This document shows positions 43,793 to 54,326 of a stretch of 64,000 bases of DNA, in pieces (position 1 is the stretch's first letter; each line of letters starts with the position of its first letter). The notes below the pieces were generated by a model that was not told the origin of the DNA, made no database searches, and saw nothing but the letters and a program-made list of their open reading frames with translations. Source of the stretch: Casuarina equisetifolia (taxonomy: Eukaryota; Streptophyta; Magnoliopsida; Fagales; Casuarinaceae); the NCBI GenBank assembly GCA_028551475.1, contig CM052354.1:12607172-12671171 (forward strand), given 5' to 3'. The translations under genes and the position numbers were made by a program.

Positions 43793-44178
43793 ATCTGTGA
43801 TGACGTTATGTTTCTTTTTGTGCGTTGTGTTATTACTTATGTGCTGTATATTGATTGGCTGAAACGTTAAGGACAAGTGTGGTATTGTGGCTCATTAAAA
43901 AGGGGCTAAGTTGTCTTTTTGCTGTACCCTTGCAGGGAGAGAGCCCGTAGATAAGGCAGATTGGGGATTAGGGCTCCTCATTTTTGTAATCTGAAAACTT
44001 GAAAGTAAATGGTGTAGTGTCCCTTTCGATGCTGAGGTTTAGTGTCCCTTAGATGCTAGCTTGTTCGTATGTTCTGGAAATATTGCAAGGCGTAAGAAGC
44101 AGAAGCCTTTCAGGGGGATTGATCGGCCATTGCAGATTGCCGAACCCAAAGTGTCTTGGGTTGATTCCGACTGCGACA
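43775..44178 (+). repeat. 3' LTR of chromovirus
   Basis: 404 bp, followed by TSD TGCTA; preceded by the PPT at 43761-43774. Confidence 0.95.
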
Positions 44179-44183
44179 TGCTA

Positions 44184-44510
44184 CTATTTGTATGCAAGTA
44201 AACTGCGTAGAGGAACTAAAGATTAGAAATAAAAACAGGGAAAGACAGAAAGCGGGAAGGCTGAGAAAACTACGAACTTATGGTTTCCTTTCAACGAAGC
44301 AACTATTTATACTTGTTTTTGTTTATGAAATGTTTAATCTAATTCAGTCTTATTCTATACGTAATTTTATTATTTTGAGACTAATTACATTCTTAAGAAA
44401 TTGAAAACATATCAACTGGTATGAGATGTTCCGCTCCGGAGGAGGAGGAAGACCGACGTTGGAATTTCCGTTTCCACCAAGCAGAAGAAAGAATTAAAGG
44501 GGAGAGACAA
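44184..44510. repeat. Duplicated segment, copy A, right part
   Basis: Matches 56405-56732 almost continuously (TTTGTATGCAAGTAAACT; AATTAAAGGGGAGAG). A more diverged third copy lies at about 44990-45330. No coding frame is conserved. The ORF 44421-44654 is not supported. Confidence 0.7.
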
Positions 44511-44989
44511 AGAACCCGAAGCACAAGAAAGAGAGCCCCAGCGAGAGTACCAGAAGGCTGCAAAGTTTCAAGGGACCTCAGGAGAAAGGAAAAAAAAAAA
44601 AAAGAGTGGGAAGTGGGTGAACATAATAATGACAGAAAAAAATATATATATTAAGAAGTAGAGGGAAGTGGGGAAAATTTGGCCGTCTTACCCCCTCCAA
44701 GCAATAATGGACCAGCGTCAAAAGGCAAGAACTCTTGGTCATTGTCAGGGATGTCCCGCAGACACAGCACGGTGGTAAGATCAGTTTTTTGTACGTATGA
44801 CGAAAGTTTTATATCAGGAACAATCTTTTATAATAAAACTTAAATAAATAAAGTTTTAATGATGTATCTACAAGACAAAGTCTTAAATGGAAATTTAACA
44901 TTTTTGAAGTAAAGTTTAAATTAAAAAAAAGGGTCTTTTAATCCTTAAAGTAATTTTAAAAAAATAAATTCAACTTAAATTTTAATATT

Positions 44990-45330
44990 AGGTTAATATG
45001 GAGACAATAGCTATGTAGAAGTTACTAGAATTATTAATATGGAGGTACTGTTTATATGTGACTAAATTGTTTAGTAACAAGATTGTAAATAAAGATTAGA
45101 TATAAAAACAGAGAAAAGATAAAAACTTATTGAGATGTATTTTTTCTTTAATGAGAATAGATGTTTTTTTCCCTTTGCTAATACGTTAGGAGACTTTATT
45201 TCCCTTTAATGAAACAACTATCCATACTTATTTTTGTTTATGAAACTTCTTTTTTTTTTATCAAATGTTTAATCTATTTTAGTCCTTCATTCTATATATA
45301 ATTTTATTGTGTTGAGACTAAGTTCTCAAG
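44990..45330. repeat. Diverged tandem copy of 44170-44410
   Basis: Shared pieces: AGATTAGA(A/T)ATAAAAACAG, ACTTNTTTTTGTTTATGAAA, ATGTTTAATCTA, GAAATTGAAAACATA/GAAATTAAGAACATA. Period about 850 bp. Confidence 0.6.
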
Positions 45331-46836
45331 AAATTAAGAACATAACAAGGTTCAACAACTTTTATCTTTCCCAAGCATCCATGATTTCCCTATTATACTC
45401 TATAACCAAATTATGCATATGCTTTAAATCATGCAATTTAGCTATTAAATGGTAGCATTGAGTCCCCGTGAGTTTTTGTATCTTAGTTGAAAGTATCCTA
45501 CGCTTTAGCTTAAGATCATTTTAGACTTGCTTACTTTATAGACCATAAATCAAATCGTTTATAAGCTTACCATTGGCATGATGGTTTCGAGGACATCATT
45601 TGGTGACAAGTATAATAGGTCATATAGAGTGCTTTTGATTATGATTTGTGGATGCCATTCGTGTTTGAAATAGCATCAAAGGTTTGGGAAGAAAGCCATG
45701 ATGTGAATTTTTATGGGGTTTTCTAGAAGTGGCGTTTTCTCTTCATGCCCTTGAAGGCTAAAGTGTGCCCTTTTTATAAGATAAATTCTTGGAATAAAGG
45801 TCCCACTTGGATACAACCAAAAAGATAGCAGCCTTTTTCTTATTGTGGTTCCAGCATGCTCCTTCTTCCAAGTTCCACAGCCAAACAAAATGGAATATAG
45901 CAAGAAACCTCAACTCCAATGAAGACTTTGATTTGATTCAAGAACTGAAAGATAATCCACTTAGAATCAACAATTCCGAGAGCCAAAAAGCACCAATCAT
46001 TTCAACAAAAATGCAAAAAAAAAATGGTCACAAGATGCAGAAATTTCTTCAAAATTTTCTTGCTCTAATATCGTGAAGAATACAAAAGAAAATATTTCAA
46101 TAGATCATAGCTAATTAGACACAAACAATAGAACACAAAAATGATTGAAGAAAGCCTTGAGGTTGATTGCAACTATTTACACTTCCAATAGGTTATCTAT
46201 AACATGATGAAAATGATGTCATTTGGTGCTCCCTCAGTTGAGCATGCCACACATGAGTAAAAGGTGTGCTCATTAGCTCTTGAGATGAGCCAAGTAGCAC
46301 TAAACTCATCTCAATTCTAACAAAGGAAAAATAAATTCTTTATTTCTACATCTTAAATTGATTTAGAATCAGTGCGTGTCAGCTCGTTTTCTTCCCGTTT
46401 TCTAGACAGCTTCATTTCCTCTCCCTGATGTGTAGATTTGTGTAGCCTTTTTGTGATTTGAATCCTTCATGACGAATAATTCATAGTCATGTGTAAGCAT
46501 ATTGACTTTAGAAGACTTTACCTTTTTAGTTCCTTCATAGATGAATTCTAATTTACTCTAAATTCTCCCGTCTGATAGTGCGTTGTGCGCAAACTTCGAA
46601 AGGGAATCATGTTAAAATTCCTGAACCGGGATGCGGCGGCTGACAGCAACATTAGAGAGTCTGGAGACATTGGCAGGGGCCTTGGGAAGAGTTATCTTTT
46701 CTATTTAATAGCCTACCCACCCTGGAAATGGCTCAGCCGGAGGTAGGGTCCAGCGGCTAGAAGAACACCGCACTTTGCGTGGTGTCCAATATTATTATAT
46801 TCCTCCATAATTCTGCTACACTCCACGTGTCTTTTG
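45331..46836. other. Intergenic, no gene recognised
   Basis: AT-rich; short ORFs only. No promoter, repeat or RNA gene that I can support. Confidence 0.35.
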
Positions 46837-47286
46837 TTACATCTTGAAAAGTTTTCCAGGACAGCTGGGCGCCGAAATGTCTTTTTCAAGTTGTATGGGT
46901 CCTTCGGTGGGAGACTCAGTCCCGGGTGAAGGAGGAGATGAGGCCTCGGGTGGGGGGGAAGATGAGGCCTGGGGTGGGCTGGCCCGGGGGGGGGGGGGGG
47001 GGGGTAGTGGAGTTAGTGGTGGGAGGGGAAGCTGCAGGCACAGGAGTGGAGGCCTTGGGGGTGGGGGCTGTGGGTTTTGGCGGTGGGGAAGATGCATTAG
47101 GGGCTTGGGTAGAGGGCTTGGGGGCCGTGGTTGGCGGTGGTGATGATGGAGGGGTGGGAGGGGTCTTTGGCGTGGGGGCGGTGGTAGGAGTTGTAGCGTC
47201 GGCGGCTGCTGCCCTAGCAATGGCAACAATAAGAAGAGCCAAAACAAAACAACGTTTCTGAGGTACACAAAACGATAAGATGCCAT
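46837..47286 (-). pseudogene. Arabinogalactan-protein gene with two compensating frameshifts
   Basis: The ATG at 47286 begins MASYRFVYL. After a one-base shift the hydrophobic leader continues as FVLALLIVAIARAAAAD, then a Pro/Ala/Ser/Thr-rich body with TTPTTAPTPKTPPTPPSSPP, the hydroxyproline-glycosylation signature of classical AGPs (cell wall/plasma membrane proteoglycans). At a run of 19 G on the plus strand (46986-47004) the frame returns to that of the ATG, and the tail reads ASPPQASSSPPPEASSPP and PGTESPTEGPIQLEK, stop at 46837. A hydrophobic GPI signal is not evident at the C-terminus. The two shifts in opposite directions could be real decay, a length error in the G run, or an unrecognised splice. 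Confidence 0.6.
46986..47004 (+). repeat. G19 homopolymer
   Basis: Nineteen consecutive G on the plus strand, inside the Pro-coding part of the AGP gene. Slippage-prone and a G-quadruplex candidate. Confidence 0.8.
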
Positions 47287-47379
47287 GAGCAATCTGTTGA
47301 GGAAACCCAAGGGAAAAAGTAGAGAATGAATACAGATGCGAGAACAAAGCCTAAAAAAGACCAACAACTCTGTGTATTA

Positions 47380-47790
47380 TTTTGGTCAAAATATGTGATA
47401 TCTTTGTCTCTTTTGTGTTTAGCTCTTAATTACTAAAGCTAAAGAAAATGATACGAAATTGGACCCTTAGTTTAAAAATTATAATGAATGTAATCTCATA
47501 ATTTCTTTGTGATATTCTAGTCAAAATGTTCAAAATCTTTATCTCTTTTGTGTTTAGCACATGAGCACTAAAGTCAAACAAAATGATATGGTGTTGGACT
47601 CATGGTTTAAAAATCATAATGAGTATAAATCTCCTAATCTCTTTCTACTTTTCTAGTCAAGATGTTGGATATCCTTATCTCTTTTGTGTTTAGTACTTGG
47701 ACAATAAAGCTAGACAAAATGATATGATATTAGATCCAGCATTTAAAAATTGTAGAAGTGTCAAATCTTAGTCAATTTTGTTAGAAATTT
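47380..47790. repeat. Three ~136-bp tandem repeats
   Basis: CTCTTTTGTGTTTAG recurs at 47408, 47543 and 47679, with flanking AAAGCTANACAAAATGATA conserved. No coding potential. Followed by two ~117-bp repeats at 47800-48000 (AAATT(T/C)(C/T)ATCACTTT). Confidence 0.75.
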
Positions 47791-48000
47791 CATCACTTTA
47801 AAGTAAGACATACCATTTTAATCAATTTTAACATCAAGTAAATGAATTATTAGGATAGAGCACTTAAGATAAATTGAAATCTCGGTTAGTTTTACCAGAA
47901 ATTCTATCACTTTTAGTGAAGGCTTTCAGTTTTAGTCAATCAAATCATCAATCAAATAGATTAGTAAAGTAGAGTACTTGTGGTTAATTGCACGAACTTT

Positions 48001-49757
48001 AGATATTGCTCCACTCATGAGGTATCTTTCAGCCATTATATGATTGTCGGGCTTAAGATTTCACTTTCTCCTGGAAGACATGCTCCACTGGTTCGTTTAA
48101 TTCTCTCAGGCATGTAACGCAAAATTCTTGCCAAAGTTAGAAAGAAGCAGACGCATTTGACAAGTCGCCAGTTCTCATTGCTTGTCCTAGATACGGCATG
48201 TTTGCACTGGTTTATTGGACGATGCAAGGAAGCCCTTTCAACTGCCTATTCATAAATAAACTAAAGGAATGGTGAGCTGGTGTGTATGCCTCGTATTTTT
48301 GTGAAAACGGAAAACAGCAGATGATCCCCACAAGATTAAATATTCCTCCCAAGTACGAGCGAGATGGATGAATTCCATGTTTTTCTCGGTGAAGACATTT
48401 CGAGGAAGCAACAGTGTCTAGAACAAGAAGGTACTTTATGGGGTAGGCTACCTTGACTTGTATGGGTACTAAAAATACTTCAATTTGTTTTATTTTTGTA
48501 AGGATTAAAAACAAAATGACCAAGTTTTATATTATTCAAATTTTTTAACAAAGAAAACTTTTCTGTTGCACTTGATTTTTAGATATGATTAAGTACTTTA
48601 ATACAATATTCAAAATTCATGTTTAAGTCTAATATCTTTCTATTTGTATATAAGTATTTTCATAAATGGTATTTATGTTAAAAAATTATGTGTTAAAATA
48701 TCATATTATTTAAGTTTTTTTATAAAGACAAATATGTTTTTACTCTCTATTAGCTTTTATAGAGAAGACTTATTTGTAACTTAAAATTCTAAGGAATTAG
48801 GTAGAAAAATTCATCCCTTTATAATTACAGTTTAAGTTTTTATTTTTCTTGTATGGGACTTAGCATGCCTCCTAGTCTCAAGCATGGGCTAGCCTTTCCT
48901 GTGGAGAACTTTTTTTCTTCCCATGAGTAAAAGGGCTAAAAAATTAAACTCAAATTTTCAATGAGCTCCATAGTAATGTGAGACAACTTGACATCACATA
49001 TTTAACATGTCTTCTTCATTACAATGGTCTAACTACTATACTATGATACCACTTTTATTGTGTAGATTTTATACTCATATCTTTAAGGGTGTTAAGTTAA
49101 AATTTGAACTTTAATACCATCTTGTGTTATCACTTTTACTATGTGAATTTTTGATCCATATCTATAAAGGTGCTAAGGTAGAATTTGAGCTCCAATATCA
49201 TATTAAGCTTTATAGAAAATAATTCCTATTCAACTTAAAATCCTAAGGCATAATTGGAAGAATCTATTTCTTTGTAAATTACTTTCTAAGTTTCTATTTT
49301 TCCCACATCGGATTGAACACTCTTAAATTGCCTTTTTGATATAATTGATAATAAGCTTGCTTCCAATAAAATCAACAAAAGAATATTCTACATTGTTTGG
49401 CAATAACAAATGGTATGGAATCTTTGGCCTTTTCATCTGTTATCCATTATTAATAACAAAGGATATTTGTGACCAAGCACACATTAAATTTTCTTTGGTA
49501 TGACTTCCACAATCATTTAATAATTTGGTTTAGTGGAGTTCTAGGTTTGATGACTTCAATACATCAAGCATAATCAAATGACACAAAAGAGAAAACTTCA
49601 TATTCGTTATAATAATATGTGAGTTTGAACTACACTTATTTGCAAGCATTTAGTTCTTAGACATCGGAAGCGGCCCCTTGTAAATTTCAATCTTATTCTA
49701 TATACTTATTGGAAGAGTAAGACGCATTCCTTTCAAAAATTATGCTGTGATGAGTCT
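48001..49757. other. Intergenic; short tandem duplication only
   Basis: 49030-49210 contains an imperfect ~115-bp duplication (ATACCA(C/T)C/ATCACTTTTA(T/C)TNTGT(A/G)(G/A)ATTTT). Otherwise nothing recognised; the ORFs at 48036-48523 carry no motif. Confidence 0.4.
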
Positions 49758-50210
49758 TCAAAGGGCGAAACCACCATGTGTGCCATCCTTGCTATCCGCA
49801 CTATCTCCTCCATATCTAGCCCCATTTCCACCACCTCCTTGTTCGCTTCTTTGACCAACACCTCCTACACCAAGACCGCCACGTCCTAGAGCAGGGCCGC
49901 CACCACCACCACCACTGCTTCCTCCACCATCTCCGTGGACGCTTCCATGATCAAAACCTCGTCCAATGGGACCACTACCGTATCCAAGACCGTCCGCTTC
50001 TTTGCTTACATGACGGGCAAATACTGCAGCAGCACCCTCATTCCCAGAGAAGCAATGGCCACAACCACGAGGACTAGCACCATCTTTTAAAGCTCGAGGC
50101 ACTACGAGGATCTTTCGATCTTCATGGGTGAAGAGGGCTCTACTCACAGAACAAATAGCGAAACCCGATGACACAAAGAAAAGAACACCGAGAGTTTTGT
50201 TGGTCCCCAT
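49758..50210 (-). CDS. Secreted glycine-rich protein
   Basis: ATG at 50210; 150 codons to TGA/TAA at 49758. MGTNKTLGVLFFVSSGFAIC is a good signal peptide core, with likely cleavage near SRA at residue 25. A basic segment (HEDRKILVVPRALKDG), a CGHC motif (about residues 49-52) and a helical acidic patch follow. From about residue 78 to the end it is Gly-rich (SGPIGRGFDHGSVHGDGGG, then GRGGLGVGGVGQ). This is the layout of plant glycine-rich cell-wall or secreted peptides. Length and open frame are consistent with a functional gene. The upstream 50211-50395 also exists at 33990-34260 in copy A, where the coding part is lost. Specific role unknown. Confidence 0.6.
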   Translation of the reverse strand: MGTNKTLGVLFFVSSGFAICSVSRALFTHEDRKILVVPRALKDGASPRGCGHCFSGNEGAAAVFARHVSKEADGLGYGSGPIGRGFDHGSVHGDGGGSSGGGGGGPALGRGGLGVGGVGQRSEQGGGGNGARYGGDSADSKDGTHGGFAL

Positions 50211-50599
50211 CGAGCGAGGAGCGAAGAGCTTCGAAATCCAGCGAATGGAATTTATTGTCAGCACAGGGTGCTTCGCGTCAACATAATGGGACCCACCACC
50301 ACTATTGTCGTTTCGCCGTTACCCATTATGGTAATATTCCATAGTGATTAGCATTCGATTCCATCAGAATATGGGTAGATATGTCAAAAGAATTTGAAAC
50401 GCTGTATCTTCATATCCTATTAAAAACATAAAGTTTAACCAAATAGCTAGGATTTCGAAAAATTTAGATACAATTAAGTAATTATGGGCTGCCACGAAGG
50501 TTAAGCTTCTGTGCTGCCTTATGTATTTATGTTTCGTTGATGTGAGCTTAATATGTAGGTATCAGCAGATTTTAGAGGCTGAGAAGAGAACTTGTCCTT

Positions 50600-50873
50600 A
50601 AATGCCTGCAATGAAAATGAGGGTCTGCCAAGTGTATAGATAAATGATTGAGTAAGCAATTCACTTTGACAAAACAGTTGCGCACACGAAGTTATTGCCA
50701 TTGATGCATTCCATTACATAATGTTCATTTATTTTGAGATAGCAGGAATTGGAGAAGATAGAACTTTCAATACGATGTTAAGGACAAATAGAATAATAAT
50801 GCAGCATTATAGCAATTGAATCAACCAATCTTTGTATTAGTGACAATAAAAATCATGCTTGAAGTTGTATTAT
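50600..50873. repeat. Duplicated segment, copy B, left part
   Basis: Matches 37790-38064 (TGAAAATGAGGGTCTGCCAA; GCGCACACGAAGTTATTGCC). It breaks at ATTAT, where the gag-only element entered, and resumes at 55576. Confidence 0.85.
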
Positions 50874-50889
50874 TGCTAGTCCTCGAGCA

Positions 50890-52431
50890 AAAGCAATAAA
50901 CAACATATGTTTTAGACAAAACCCTTTCATGAAATTTTTCCCTAATTGCTCAAACTCAACAATTCAAAGAAAAATATAACTTTTATCCAAACACCACAAT
51001 TGTTTTATAAGATAAGATAGACTCTTAACTATGTTGACCACGTGTGTGTGTGTGAGTCCTTATCTTTTCAACTATATGCACTCCAAATAGATCCACATTA
51101 ATATGCAATCTCTCAAAATCTTTAACCAAACCTCATATGTTTGCTTTTCATTCCTTTCTCCACTAATGTAAGCCAATCATCTAACCAAAAATCAATAGGA
51201 CTTTTATAAGCTTGTAATGTAAGGCTAGGCTAGGGGTAAGATGAAAGTCATTTAGGCTTAATTTACCCATGAACACATTACTTTCTAGGATCTCATCGAA
51301 AACTCTTGTCACTTTCTACCATCACTTTTCTCATTCTTTTCCATCTAAAAATGCTTGATTTCACTTGGATTCTAATACTCACAAAGCCACAATCATGCTT
51401 GCATCAATAAAACAAGTAAAAGTACTAGACATGTAGTCACTATACTATTATCTTGCCAATCATTTCAATTACTATGCTTAATGGCCTAATTCAAAACATT
51501 GAATGGCTTAACTATGATAAGGAATGATAAGAGGATTCCATTCTTGGGCAAATGTTTTACTTCCTTTCTTTTCTTTTCATTTCTTTTTTTTTTTTTGTAG
51601 AAATGAAATACTATGCCCCACTTAATCATTGTAATCAATTTCTTCCCATGCTCCATCTTCCTTTCAACCTTTATTCATCTCAAACAAACTTTCATCCTAC
51701 AAGTTAACATGTTCATGGGCGTGGGACGATAAGATAAGTTGTTTAAGGCTTATGGCTATATATATATGGGTGTCATTAAAAAAAAATGGATAAGAATCAA
51801 GGCTCAGCGGGGTGACTGGTGATAAATAAATAAGGTTGGCTTGAAAGGCTCAAATGATCCAAAGAATGGTCTAAATCATTTTCTCAGTTAGATGCAGCTT
51901 AGGATTTCACCTCAAGAGAAAATCAAACAAATTCTAAGATTCAGGTGAGATCTAAGAAAATCACATACTTCACATGAATGTTCTCTAGAGATACACACAA
52001 TTTCAAAAATGAAGGACTTTTAGTGCTTAATAGGTGGATCAATATAATCAAAATCACACTTAACTCACACCACAATTGTAGGTTTAAACAAAATCTATAT
52101 CTTCCAAAGAATCACCAAGAATTCACAACATGGGATGTAATCATGACATAAAAAAAAATTTCAATCAAATTTAGCACAAAGGTTCTTTTCTTATCCCCAA
52201 ATTTGAATGAAGCATTGTCCTCAATGCAAAAACAAAAAAAAAAAAAAGCAATAATAATGAAGGAATAGGAATGAGAAAACTCCCTTGATTATAGGTTATA
52301 TCCATGTAGAGCTCTGAGGAGATGATGGTGACAAAACTTCTAATGAAAAGACTAAAATGAAATTGCTTGAATTGCCTCCCAAGAAGTGCTTGCTTTAAAG
52401 TTTTCACCCAAACTATCGTGGATGTTGTTAC
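50890..52431 (-). other. 3' non-coding region of gag-only element
   Basis: About 1.5 kb with no pol homology. On the minus strand a short frame KTLKQALLGRQFKQFHF occurs at about 52405. Rich in A/T runs. Confidence 0.6.
51042..51054 (+). repeat. GT microsatellite
   Basis: Six GT dinucleotides inside the 3' non-coding part of the gag-only element. Confidence 0.8.
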
Positions 52432-54021
52432 TCAAGGAGGATGGAACTCCAACAGTTTCGAAGACAGTTTGTGTCGTTTGATGGTTGTGCATTCTTCAAT
52501 AAGCACAACTGTCTCATATACTTTCAGCTTCCTTTTGTTCGCCAGTCTCTCATTCAAAAGTTTTGTACAACTAGATATTTGAACTGGAGTATCTACAAAA
52601 GGAATGTTAATGTGCAGTTTTAAAGATATATCAAGGAATTCCAAAAACTACTTATCTTTTATGCGTTGCTGGAATCTCTGGGCAGATGAAGTTGGAGGCA
52701 TAAAGGACTCATGATTTACTAGAGCAAGGTTGTTCCTTGGTGTCTCCTCAAGTTGTATGCTAACATCCTTATTCGTTTCTTTAAAAATGTTCGTGTCAGC
52801 ATTATCTTCTCCCAATTGCATGCCACATGTTAGGGTTATTGCCTCTACGGTATCTATAGGGCTTTTCTCCACATTGCTAGGCCAAGAACCCTCTTGATTC
52901 TCTGAGATCATGCTGATCAGTTGACTCATTTGCACCTCTAATCTTTGGAATGAAGCTTCGTTTCTTTGAAAACTTGCTTTAGTCCTCTCTAAAATGTTCT
53001 GTGTGGTGTTGGCCAGCTTGTTGATCATGTCTTCTAAGTTAGGTTTCACCTCTTCTATTTGCCAAAATGTTGGTTGCAGTCTCATCTCACTTGGGTTACT
53101 CCATGAAACAATTTGATGGTTGTGCCATCCCGAATTGTACATACTGGAGTAATAATCATTTTGTGACCTGCTAGGAATCCTAACAAAATTAGCATAATCA
53201 TTATAATGAGCATAAGGGTTACCTACTTGACATTCTGTGCTCTCATGTGCTCCACCACAAAATTCACAATCTCTATTCTTTAAGAACACTTTCAATTCTG
53301 CACGTAAGTTGGCGAAGGTATCTACTTCATGGACTCCACTTGCTTGATGCATTGGTAGTCTCTCAGTAGATCATTGATAGTTATCAACTGCCATCTCCTC
53401 TAGAAAATTAAATACCTCTTCTGGTGTTTTGCTATGTAAGTCCCCTCCTACAACTGTATCAATTACATAACGAAGATTCATACTACACCCATCATAAAAA
53501 GTTTGTACCTGTAGCCATGTGGGTAGTCCATGATTTGGACATATTCTCAAAAGTTCCTTGAATCTCTCCCAAGCTTTATACAATAATTCATTATTCATCT
53601 GCTCAAAAGTGAAAATGTCGTTACGCAATTTAGCAGATCATACAAAAGGAAAGAACTTACCAAGAAATTTCTGAGCCAAATCATCCCATGTAGTAATCAA
53701 TCCTGCAAGAAGTGAAGAGAACCAATTTTTAGCTATATCTCTAAGAGAAAATGGAAATAGTTTTAACCTGATAACATCTTCTGTGACTCCATGATCTCCA
53801 ATCATGTCACAGAATTCAAGGAATGCTTCAATGTGAGCATTTGGATTCTCATTTGGTAGCCCACTATATTGCACAGATCTTTGAAGCATCTTGATATGCA
53901 CAGGCTTGACCTCAAAGTTGGTTGCTAGAATTGTAGGGCTCTGGAAACTTGATGTGGCATTCCAAAATGTTGGTGTAACATAGTCTTTTAAAACTCTATG
54001 TGTATCATCATATCTCTCCAT
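52432..54021 (-). pseudogene. Gag of the Athila/Tat-like element, three stops
   Basis: One continuous minus-strand frame from 54021 to 52432, broken only by stops at about 53635 (TGA), 53369 (TGA) and 52646 (TAA). Order: Retrotrans_gag core (VKPVHIKMLQRSVQYSGLPN; DVIRLKLFPFSLRDIAKNWF), then NELLYKAWERFKELLRICPN, a zinc knuckle CEFCGGAHESTEC (about 53275-53235), an amphipathic region (RLEVQMSQLISMI). Last comes the segment that precedes protease in autonomous relatives (LKLHINIPFVDTPVQ; LTEEC-like VLIEECTTIKRHKL). The frame ends where protease should start. With so few lesions, gag decayed only recently. Confidence 0.85.
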
Positions 54022-54300
54022 CCTTGTTGCTTAATCTTTCTACAATAGCAACTTAACAAAGACTTTTTTCTTTTTCTTTCTCTTTTTTTTTTGTAAGAAA
54101 AAAAATAATGAAGCAAAATAAAAATAAAACAAAAAAAAAGGAATTTTTTTTGACAACTAAAAAAAAAATCCGATTTTTGTTTCAACAACTAAAAAATATG
54201 ATTTTTTTAGAATTAAAATACAATTTTTTTAAAAGAAAATAAAAGTTAGATTAAACCTAAAAATTATTCGGTATTAATATTAATCAGTAGTAAAACAACT

Positions 54301-54317
54301 AATCCCTGGCAACGGCA
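54301..54317 (-). other. Primer-binding site of gag-only element
   Basis: The minus strand reads GGTGCCGTTGCCAGGGA; two mismatches to the group's usual TGGCGCCGTTGCCGGGGA. Confidence 0.65.
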
Positions 54318-54326
54318 CCAAAAACT

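Larger units (their letters stand above)
38881..44178 (+). mobile_element. Ty3/gypsy chromovirus (Reina-like), complete
   Basis: LTRs 38881-39283 (403 bp) and 43775-44178 (404 bp) both start TGTCGCA and end TGCGACA. Target duplication TGCTA at 38876-38880 and 44179-44183. PBS TGGTATCAAAGCC at 39287-39299; PPT AAGGGGGAAGGAAT at 43761-43774. Gag, protease, RT, RNase H, integrase and C-terminal chromodomain follow in gypsy order. Short LTRs, small size (5.3 kb) and integrase wording fit the Reina clade. LTRs differ by five substitutions and one indel by eye. Copy B of the host segment (56395-56410) preserves the empty site. Confidence 0.95.

Noticed and set aside
44421..44654. Arg/Glu-rich ORF
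   Set aside because: Not conserved in the duplicate at 56640-56732; composition-driven.
46844..47261. Plus-strand Gly-rich ORFs
   Set aside because: They are the antisense shadow of the Pro-coding AGP sequence and have no leader or start context.
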